Position numbers and translations under genes: made by a program
The notes under the pieces: model-generated
The model's database searches: none
What the model was told of the DNA's origin: nothing
What the model saw: only the letters and a program-made list of their open reading frames with translations
From: an uncultured Blautia sp.
GTDB lineage: Bacteria; Bacillota; Clostridia; Lachnospirales; Lachnospiraceae
Length of the DNA: 31,193 nt
Assembly (NCBI GenBank): GCA_958367245.1
Contig: CATXEA010000034.1
Coordinates: 1 to 31,193 of the forward strand
Direction of reading: 5' to 3'
In this document: piece by piece, positions 6,715 to 11,677 of the stretch
Layout: every line of letters starts with the position of its first letter
How positions within the stretch are numbered: the stretch's first letter is position 1

Positions 6715-6911
6715 TTACAAATGGCGAGAATGGTATTTGTCGATTGATAGCGGTTGATCGGAACGGAAAAACAATCCCGCCTTGTGGTGCTTGCCGAGAA
6801 TTTATGACACAGCTTATGCCGGAGAACTACCGTTCTATTGAAATTATGTTGGATTACGAAAAGGAGAAAATTGTTACACTGGGAGAACTTACCCCTGAAT
6901 GGTGGATATAA
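6684..6911 (+). pseudogene. 3' fragment of a cytidine deaminase gene
   Basis: The frame reads GAERNAIANMITNGENGICR and later PPCGACREF, the second zinc-binding motif (P-C-x-x-C) of cytidine deaminases, and ends at the natural-looking TPEWWI terminus at 6911. The segment before the first zinc ligand (C/H-A-E) is missing. Only AERNA of the active-site motif remains, directly fused to a GrpB fragment. An internal ATG at 6711 gives a 66-codon frame, but that product would lack the catalytic glutamate. Confidence 0.75.
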
Positions 6912-7006
6912 CTCTAAGTATGCTTTACTGTTTAGGAAGCATTTCAAAATTGTTTCTTGTAGTGTAGAGGAGAAATTAAATAAATCAAATTTGTAAAACC
7001 ATAACC

Positions 7007-7104
7007 AAATTGCAAGCAATTAATGACTATCCACAGACAGCTTAATAATTTTGGCGGAAATATCATTTTGGGTATTTCCGCCACTTCTTTTTATATACTC
7101 TTCG
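7007..7104 (+). pseudogene. Decayed 3' end of a YgiT-type antitoxin gene with its terminator
   Basis: Bases 7028-7104 (TATCCACAG...CTCTTCG) match 8384-8460, which covers the last codons and the terminator of the intact zinc-finger gene. AAATTGCA just upstream (7007-7014) also corresponds to the gene (AAATTGCAG near 8367). The coding part before it is lost. The hairpin GGCGGAAATATC/GGTATTTCCGCC (7053-7064 with 7071-7082) and T-rich tail are kept. Confidence 0.6.
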
Positions 7105-7335
7105 TAGCGTCGGTGCAGCCAATAAAAAGTAGGTATGAGGAGGAGACAGTTCCCCAGCAAGATAAAACTCCGAAAATATTACTTATATGACAGAGTGGCG
7201 ATATGGTAATACCGGGGTGGATTTTGCTTTCGATAATTTTGGAAAGAAAAAATGCAGAGAATGCTATTTTTTATGAATTGTAATTATCAATCACACAAAA
7301 TCGAAAATCAAATGCGTTTTTTCTAAATACAAGTA
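7105..7335. other. Spacer without a recognisable gene
   Basis: No frame with a ribosome-binding site and a recognisable product is present. Two frames of 24-29 codons (ATG at 7127 and 7187) have no support. The stretch may be debris from earlier insertions, given the gene remnants on its left. Confidence 0.5.
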
Positions 7336-7364
7336 TTGTGAAACCAAAATGCTTATACTATAAT
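7336..7364 (+). promoter_or_regulatory. Promoter of the small protein gene at 7395
   Basis: TTGTGA (7336-7341) and TATAAT (7359-7364) are 17 nt apart and lie about 30 bp before the start codon at 7395. Confidence 0.6.
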
Positions 7365-7394
7365 TTACTTATGCCAAAGTGGAGGAATATGACA

Positions 7395-7715
7395 ATGTCG
7401 GAATACGGATTTACTAAAAAGGATTGGTCTTTGTTCAGAGAGAAAATTGCAGATTGGCAAGAATCCTATATGGATAAATTGAATAAAGAATATATTGAGT
7501 TACTGAGTGGTGAAGGAAAACCTTCTGAAAAATTCTGGGCTTTAGAAGAGAGAATTCGTAACGATAAAAAAGATACAGGTATACAGTTAAAAATGAGTCG
7601 TTCTAATTGCATTCCTAACATTATTTCACTTTTAAATGAAGGAGCAATCACGATGAAAGATTTAGAAGAATTTAGCGATGAATTGAAAGAAACAATACAT
7701 TTCATCACAAGATAA
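7395..7715 (+). CDS. Small conserved protein of unknown function (mobile-element associated)
   Basis: 106 residues from the ATG at 7395, 9 nt after GGAGG (an ATG at 7389 is too close). The protein is soluble, charged and probably all-helical: MSEYGFTKKDWSLFREKIAD, WQESYMDKLNKEYIELLSG, KFWALEERIRNDKK and a C-terminal SLLNEGAITMKDLEEFSDEL. I recall similar proteins in Firmicutes mobile elements, sometimes annotated as multidrug transporter. That label cannot be right, because there is no hydrophobic segment. The function is unknown. It has its own promoter and no partner gene on its strand for 140 bp. Confidence 0.75.
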   Translation: MSEYGFTKKDWSLFREKIADWQESYMDKLNKEYIELLSGEGKPSEKFWALEERIRNDKKDTGIQLKMSRSNCIPNIISLLNEGAITMKDLEEFSDELKETIHFITR

Positions 7716-7719
7716 ATTT

Positions 7720-7781
7720 CCTATCTATTCAAAACAGAGCATTCACAATTTATAGCTAAAGAGATTATTTGGCAGGCGTCG
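7720..7781. repeat. Direct repeat, copy 2 (truncated structured-RNA element)
   Basis: It matches 2728-2790 but keeps only the left arm (AAAGAGATTATTTG) and the beginning of the first hairpin. The right arm and the other hairpins are absent. The terminator-like stem of copy 1 is also destroyed (CTATTCAAAACAG instead of CCATTCGGAACAG). Confidence 0.75.
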
Positions 7782-7815
7782 TAATTCTTATGTATTGTTG
7801 ATAATAAAATTGATG

Positions 7816-7821
7816 TATAAT
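7816..7821 (+). promoter_or_regulatory. Probable -10 box of the DUF4258/zinc-finger operon
   Basis: A consensus TATAAT lies 36 bp before the start of the DUF4258 gene. No good -35 hexamer is present at the right distance (TTGTTG at 7795-7800 is 15 nt away), so the promoter may depend on an activator or be weak. Confidence 0.4.
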
Positions 7822-7856
7822 ATTTATAGATTATAACAAAATTAAGGAGGGAGCGA

Positions 7857-8168
7857 ATGAATTTAGAAATATATCAAAAATTGTGTTCAGAATCAAAAAT
7901 TCTCTGGACACAGCATTGTCTGCAACGAATGCAGGAAAGAGATATCAGTCGTGCTGATGTAAAAAATGGAATTGCAACTGGTGAAATTATAGAAGACTAC
8001 CCTGAAGATTATCCTAATCCAAGTTGCCTGATTTTTGGATATAACGTAAATGGACGAATTTTGCATATTGTTGCCGGGTGTGATAATATAAATATATATA
8101 TCATAACGGCATATTACCCAGATACAAAGAAATTTGAAGATGATTTAAAGACTCGAAGAAAGAGGTGA
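7857..8168 (+). CDS. DUF4258 protein, putative RelE-like toxin
   Basis: 103 residues starting at ATG behind AAGGAGGGAG. The DUF4258 pattern is visible: WTQHCLQRMQERDISRADV at the start, the acidic GEIIEDYPEDYPNPSCLIFG block, then a beta-rich core ending in IITAYYPDTKKFEDD. The family is structurally related to RelE/HigB-type RNases and is often paired with a small zinc-finger or helix-turn-helix partner. Here the stop codon (TGA, 8166-8168) overlaps the ATG of a YgiT-type zinc-finger gene, so the two are translationally coupled. The toxin role is inference from family and context. Confidence 0.75.
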   Translation: MNLEIYQKLCSESKILWTQHCLQRMQERDISRADVKNGIATGEIIEDYPEDYPNPSCLIFGYNVNGRILHIVAGCDNINIYIITAYYPDTKKFEDDLKTRRKR

Positions 8169-8401
8169 TGGATATGTGTATGTATTGTAAGAATAGTACA
8201 ACTGTCAATAGCACAACAACACACGTCGTAAACTATAAAAATTGTATTATTGTAATTAAAAATGTTCCATGCCTTGAATGTGATCAGTGTGGAGAAAAAT
8301 ATTATACAGACGAAGTTGCTGAACGCCTTGAATTGATTGTTGATATGGCGAAAAAATTAATGCAGGAAATTGCAGTTATCGATTATCCACAGGTGGCTTA
8401 A
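8168..8401 (+). CDS. YgiT/MqsA-type zinc-finger protein (putative antitoxin)
   Basis: 77 residues starting at ATG 8168, which overlaps the stop of the DUF4258 gene by one base. Two CxxC pairs form a zinc knuckle: MDMCMYC near the N-terminus and CDQCGEKYYTDEV in the middle, as in the N-terminal domain of MqsA/YgiT antitoxins. The C-terminal helix (ERLELIVDMAKKLMQEIAV) is short, and no helix-turn-helix domain follows, so autoregulation by DNA binding is uncertain. Decayed copies of the same gene lie at 2609-2652 and 7007-7104. The last codons include TTATCCACA, a perfect DnaA-box match that is probably coincidental. Confidence 0.78.
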   Translation: MDMCMYCKNSTTVNSTTTHVVNYKNCIIVIKNVPCLECDQCGEKYYTDEVAERLELIVDMAKKLMQEIAVIDYPQVA

Positions 8402-8460
8402 TAATTTTGGCGGAAATATCATTTTCGATATTTCCGCCACTTCTTTTTATATACTCTTCG
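8384..8460. repeat. 77-bp repeat shared with 7028-7104 (antitoxin 3' end plus terminator)
   Basis: Both copies are 77 bp and differ at only a handful of positions. In this copy the first 18 bases are the last codons of the zinc-finger gene. The match ends exactly where the junction tract (8455-8536) takes over, at CTCTTCG, so the two repeats meet end to end. Confidence 0.8.
8409..8448 (+). terminator. Terminator of the DUF4258/zinc-finger operon
   Basis: GGCGGAAATATC (8409-8420), loop ATTTTC and GATATTTCCGCC (8427-8438) form a perfect 12-bp stem, followed by ACTTCTTTTT. It begins 8 nt after the antitoxin stop codon. Confidence 0.85.
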
Positions 8461-8536
8461 CACTATTCATTCTGTCCACCCAGTTACATAAAATTACAAT
8501 ACTCTCTAAATTTACATTAATATATGTACGCCACCT
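8455..8536. repeat. Junction tract, copy 2: probable right end of the island
   Basis: It is nearly identical to 3449-3530. To its left is AT-rich island cargo. To its right, beginning at GGTGGCGTAC read on the minus strand, is a chromosomal-looking substrate-binding gene cut at the GGRKGG codons. It is the best candidate for an attR site of an integrative element. The matching attL and the 3' part of the gene would lie left of the window. Confidence 0.6.
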
Positions 8537-8976
8537 TTTCGACCTCCCAGAACTTTTTTGCCCTTAAGGTCTTCCCACTGGAAATCAGGCATTTCCTCTC
8601 GGGCTACGAGGAAGTTTCCGGCGCGCTGGGTGAGCTGTGCGAAGTTTACGATTACGTCGTTAGCGCCTTCCTGATAGGCGTAGATGGAAGCCTCTGCGCC
8701 CATGAAGCCGATGTCCGCCTCGCCGGAGATGACAGCCGTCATAACCTTATCTGCGCCGAAGCCTGTTACCAGCTCAAGGTCGATGCCCTCTTCTGCAAAG
8801 TAGCCTTTTTCAATGGCGACATACTGAGGCGCATAGAAGATGGAATGGGCGACTTCGTTTAAGGTGACTTTTGTAAGCGGCTCTTCCTTATTTTCTGCCA
8901 TAACAAAGGATGGCAGAGCTGTAATGGCCAGAAGTACGGCAAGAGCGGCAGCAGTTACTTTTCTTTTTAATTTCAT
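8512..8976 (-). pseudogene. Truncated ABC transporter substrate-binding protein (SsuA/THI5-like), copy B
   Basis: A 465-nt frame of 154 residues, the same length as copy A. The start is the ATG at 8976 behind AAAAGGAGT. A signal peptide (KRKVTAAALAVLLAITALP) without a lipobox cysteine is followed by domain I (FYAPQYVAIEKGYFAEEGI, GFGADKVMTAVISGEADIGF, FAQLTQRAGNFLVAREEMPD). The frame deviates after GGRKGG to VHILM and stops. Full-length relatives continue with about 170 more residues. Codon use is GC-richer than copy A, in line with the chromosome to its right, so this is likely the resident gene interrupted by the island. A full-length gene would bind a nitrate/sulfonate/pyrimidine-like substrate. 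Confidence 0.82.
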
Positions 8977-9081
8977 ATACAATGACTCCTTTTCCCTTCT
9001 TTTTCAGCATATGAAAGAGGAGAAAAAAGGGTGAATGCCGAAGGGGCTGAGCGGAAGCGCTTTTTCAGGAGAGAGGAGAAA

Positions 9082-9325
9082 GGGAATTCTCCATAGAGGA
9101 GGCGTTTTTTGCTGATTTTGCCTAAAATGAGTGGGAAAATAAGGGAGATTCTCTATAGAGGAGGCGATTGCCGCGTTTTCTGCCTAAAATAAGTGGGAAA
9201 ATAAGGGAAATTCTCTATAGAGGAGCCGATTGTCACATTTTCTGCCTAAAATAGACGGGGAATCGGGAGAAATTCTCCATAGAGAAGCCCATTCCCGCTG
9301 TTTTTGCCTAAAATAAACATAAAAG
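9082..9325. repeat. Four tandem 62-bp repeats with palindromic core
   Basis: The core TTCT(C)(C/T)ATAGAG starts at 9087, 9149, 9211 and 9273, an exact 62-bp period. Each unit begins GGGA(A/G), contains the near-palindrome TTCTCTATAGAGGA, a variable middle of about 20 bp, and ends in TGCCTAAAATAAGTGGGAAA or a variant. Units 2 and 3 carry the perfect palindrome CTCTATAGAG. The array fills the gap between the 5' end of the truncated binding-protein gene and the eut-like operon terminator. It is not a CRISPR: the conserved parts are long and the variable parts are short and related. Possible roles are regulator binding sites or a genus-specific palindromic repeat. Confidence 0.85.
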
Positions 9326-9336
9326 CTGCTTTTTCT

Positions 9337-9382
9337 GAAAAAACCTCTGCTGAATAAGATTTTCGTCTAATTCAACAGAGGT
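9337..9382 (-). terminator. Terminator of the minus-strand BMC/eutP operon
   Basis: On the minus strand, ACCTCTG-T-TGAAT (9382-9370) pairs with ATTCA-G-CAGAGGT (9355-9343) around a 14-nt loop, and TTTTTTC follows. The stem has twelve pairs and one mismatch. It lies about 50 nt after the eutP-like stop codon. Confidence 0.8.
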
Positions 9383-9429
9383 AAGAAGCCGGTTATTTTT
9401 TTGAAATAAAATCCTGCGGGAAATAATGC

Positions 9430-9960
9430 CTACCGGATGTCCTCCGGATATTCCACGCCTTCCGGAAGGGGATCCCACTCATTTAAGCCAAGGCTTTGTT
9501 TGAATTTCGCCTGTTCCAGAGTTAATGGCGGAAGGTCTTCATTCAGGTAGTCCAGAAGCTCGCTGATGCCTTCCCTTGTTTTATTGTTTACCATAAAAAT
9601 CCGTTCACATCCAGTATTGAGCAGCCACTGGCGAACCATGGGAATATTTGCGTGAGGAGAATCTACCTTGGTGATGATTCCGATAAGCGGGCGGAGTATA
9701 AAAGCCCGTGAGCAGGGGGCGAAAAGATTGAAAGGTTCGTCGGCAGCCTGAACAATGGCTACCACATCTGCTTCGAAAGAGAAGCAGGCAAGTCCTACGC
9801 TGAAATGCTTGGACTCTGCATATTCGCCCGGAGAGTCTATGGTATCATCGTTTGTATTGGTATACTGAGTCTTTATGTAGTGAAGCTCTTCGCCTTTGAG
9901 AGCCTGAGTCAGAGAAGTCTTTCCGGCTTCGCTTCGTCCCATTAAAAACATTTTTTTCAT
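9430..9960 (-). CDS. eutP: EutP/PduV-family small GTPase
   Basis: 176 residues. The P-loop GRSEAGKTS is at residues 8-16, followed by switch residues in NTNDDTIDSPGEY (a divergent G3, DSPG) and the G4 motif TKVD in LIGIITKVDSPHA. This matches the EutP/PduV family of Ras-like GTPases associated with bacterial microcompartments, where PduV is linked to the shell and to compartment positioning. The C-terminal 30 residues (LEQAKFKQSLGLNEWDPLPE) are an extra tail. Its ATG overlaps the TGA of the preceding shell gene (ATGA), so the two are translationally coupled. The local operon contains no enzyme genes. Confidence 0.87.
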   Translation of the reverse strand: MKKMFLMGRSEAGKTSLTQALKGEELHYIKTQYTNTNDDTIDSPGEYAESKHFSVGLACFSFEADVVAIVQAADEPFNLFAPCSRAFILRPLIGIITKVDSPHANIPMVRQWLLNTGCERIFMVNNKTREGISELLDYLNEDLPPLTLEQAKFKQSLGLNEWDPLPEGVEYPEDIR

Positions 9961-10391
9961 CTTGTCACCTCGCAGGTTCTGAAACCAAGGGTATCGCGGA
10001 AAAAGCGTACAACCTCCTCAACTGCAGTCTCCACCTGTGCAAGTCCGCCTGTGAGAATGAGAGAACCGCAGAAACGATCCATAAAGCCGATATCTACATG
10101 CGCGCTTTTGACAGCGACATCCGCCGCGACTACAACAGCCTCCCACGGTGTGAAACGAATCAGACCGATAGTTTCGCCTGTATGATCCTCGCCTTCGTGA
10201 ACGCCGATGTGAAGACCGAGATTCTGATAAATACAGGCTTCGGAAGGGTTGATAATATGGGCAAGGCAGACTTCCTTTCCGGGAACGCGTACGCGGGTAA
10301 GACGGAGTTTTTTTCCTTTCAGCTCTTCATAATTCTTGTGAAACAGCTTCTCCAGAAATTCCTCTCTGGTAATCTGGTTTGTTTGCTTCAT
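9957..10391 (-). CDS. EutS/PduU-type microcompartment shell protein with N-terminal extension
   Basis: 144 residues. Residues from about 35 on form a circularly permuted BMC domain: RVPGKEVCLAHIINPS, then GETIGLIRFTPWEAVVVAAD, VAVKSAHVDIGFMDRFCGSL and a terminal FFRDTLGF. The pattern GxxxLIRFTPxEAxxxAxDxAxKxAxVxIGFxDRF is characteristic of EutS/PduU hexamers. It carries about 30 additional N-terminal residues (REEFLEKLFHKNYEELKGKK), predicted amphipathic, that the second copy lacks. Ribosome-binding site AGGAAG; the gene starts 11 nt after the upstream shell gene. Confidence 0.87.
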   Translation of the reverse strand: MKQTNQITREEFLEKLFHKNYEELKGKKLRLTRVRVPGKEVCLAHIINPSEACIYQNLGLHIGVHEGEDHTGETIGLIRFTPWEAVVVAADVAVKSAHVDIGFMDRFCGSLILTGGLAQVETAVEEVVRFFRDTLGFRTCEVTR

Positions 10392-10402
10392 ATCAGCACT
10401 TC

Positions 10403-10768
10403 CTATCTTTTCGTAATATTGCAGACTACATAACCAAGGGAATCACGGAAATAATCCACGACCTCTGTCATTGCGGACATGACGTCGGAAATCTCTCCTG
10501 TGATAATCAGAGTTCCTGTGAAGCGGTCTGCGAATCCAAGATAAACATTTCCGCTTTTTACTGCGATATCGGATGCGATAACTGCAGATTCAGGAGGCGT
10601 CATATTCATAATTCCGATTGCGGATGAACGATAATCTAACTGAGGATTCAAGCCAAGCTTCTGATAGATAATCGGCGCCGGACCACCCATTACATGTGCA
10701 AAGGTGATTTCCTTTCCTGCTACGGTTTCCTGTACAATTCTAATCTGTTCTACATTCTCATTTGCCAT
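10403..10768 (-). CDS. EutS/PduU-type microcompartment shell protein
   Basis: 121 residues from the ATG at 10768, behind AGAGAGGG. The circularly permuted BMC fold is clear: ETVAGKEITFAHVMGGPAP, then SSAIGIMNMTPPESAVIASD, IAVKSGNVYLGFADRFTGTL and DYFRDSLGYVVCNITK. The length is normal for EutS. It is first in the three-gene minus-strand operon and has a clear promoter upstream (10845-10873). The two EutS-type proteins are divergent, so they probably form distinct or mixed hexamers. Without other shell types or enzymes they may serve a compartment encoded elsewhere. Confidence 0.87.
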   Translation of the reverse strand: MANENVEQIRIVQETVAGKEITFAHVMGGPAPIIYQKLGLNPQLDYRSSAIGIMNMTPPESAVIASDIAVKSGNVYLGFADRFTGTLIITGEISDVMSAMTEVVDYFRDSLGYVVCNITKR

Positions 10769-10844
10769 TGATATTTCCCTCTCTTTCAGAAATTCTATTC
10801 GATGAAGCTTTTGACCCTGCAAAAAGCAAGCTATTCTACGCTAA

Positions 10845-10873
10845 ATTATACTATCCGGCGATAAGGGGGTCAA
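10845..10873 (-). promoter_or_regulatory. Sigma-A promoter of the BMC operon
   Basis: On the minus strand TTGACC (10873-10868) and TATAAT (10850-10845) are separated by 17 nt, about 77 bp before the first start codon. Confidence 0.75.
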
Positions 10874-10945
10874 GTTGAAAAAAATCCTTTAAATAGTAAA
10901 ATTCTTCGTTTTTTAAAATAAGGGGGAAACATTTTCAGAAATGGA

Positions 10946-10973
10946 TTGCTGTTTTTTGTCAGAGGCGTATAAT
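10946..10973 (+). promoter_or_regulatory. Probable promoter of the YesL-like gene
   Basis: TTGCTG (10946-10951) and a perfect TATAAT (10968-10973) are 16 nt apart, 37 bp before the ATG at 11011. The -35 box is weak. Confidence 0.5.
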
Positions 10974-11010
10974 GGAGCCTATATTACAAAAAAAGAGGAG
11001 AAAGAAACAC

Positions 11011-11592
11011 ATGAAAAAACAGGGAAATTTGCTTATGAAGCTGACAGATCTTGCAGGGCTTACTTTTTTATGGATTATCGGCTGCATTCCGATTGTGACG
11101 ATTTTTACTTCAACGGCGGCAATGTATCACACGGTAGTTACCTGTGTCCGCGGAGAAAAGGTGGGGATTACGGCAGAATTTAAGGCAGCTTACTTAAGGA
11201 ATCTGAAACAGGGAATTCTTCTGACACTTTTGTACGGCGTTGTAGGAGCGCTTCTTGGAGCAGGGAATTATTTTGTGTTTGGCGTAAATGAGACACAGAG
11301 CAGTGAGATGATGATTCTTGCTCTCAGCACGATTATCGTGACAGCTCTGTATGTTCTTAGTATTCTCTGGCTGATTCCTGTGCTGTCCAAAGCATCAGGA
11401 AATTTCAATGAAATTATGAAGCTTACATACACAGCCGCGACCAAAAATATCGGGAAAGGACTTCTGATGCTCTGGATTGTTTTTGCAGTGGCAGTAGGAA
11501 TCCGCATCTTCCTTCCGCTTGCAGTAATTCTTCCGGCAGCATCGGCAATGTGGAATTCCTATCTGGCAGAGCCGGCATTAGAACGTATTTGA
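11011..11592 (+). CDS. YesL-like (DUF624) integral membrane protein
   Basis: 193 residues from the ATG at 11011, with AGAGGAG 10 nt upstream. It has four or five hydrophobic segments: LAGLTFLWIIGCIPIVTIFT, ILLTLLYGVVGALLGAGNYF, ILALSTIIVTALYVLSILWL, and LLMLWIVFAVAVGIRIFL followed by LPLAVILPAASAMWN. The opening (MKKQGNLLMKLTDLAGLTFL) and the STAAMYHTVV segment are typical of DUF624/YesL, a family found beside carbohydrate transporter genes in Firmicutes. Its biochemical role is unknown. It precedes malQ by 85 bp, which fits a sugar-related context. Confidence 0.78.
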   Translation: MKKQGNLLMKLTDLAGLTFLWIIGCIPIVTIFTSTAAMYHTVVTCVRGEKVGITAEFKAAYLRNLKQGILLTLLYGVVGALLGAGNYFVFGVNETQSSEMMILALSTIIVTALYVLSILWLIPVLSKASGNFNEIMKLTYTAATKNIGKGLLMLWIVFAVAVGIRIFLPLAVILPAASAMWNSYLAEPALERI

Positions 11593-11677
11593 TACAGGAA
11601 TCGTGAAAAATTGTGATTGACATTCATACGTTAATGTGACAAACTAACTTTATTAAGTCAGAAGGAAGGGAAATCAT

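Noticed and set aside
2633..8391. DnaA boxes (TTATCCACA at 2633 and 8383, CTATCCACA near 7027) as a replication origin
   Set aside because: All three coincide with the 3' end of the zinc-finger antitoxin gene or its remnants. There is no replication-initiator gene or iteron cluster.
9082..9325. CRISPR array
   Set aside because: Only four units, the conserved part is most of each unit and the variable middles are related to each other. There is no cas gene in the window.
11612..11660. Promoter or operator before malQ (TTGACA and an ACATT/AATGT repeat)
   Set aside because: TTGACA is present, but no acceptable -10 box lies 16-18 nt downstream, and the inverted repeat is too short to support an operator.
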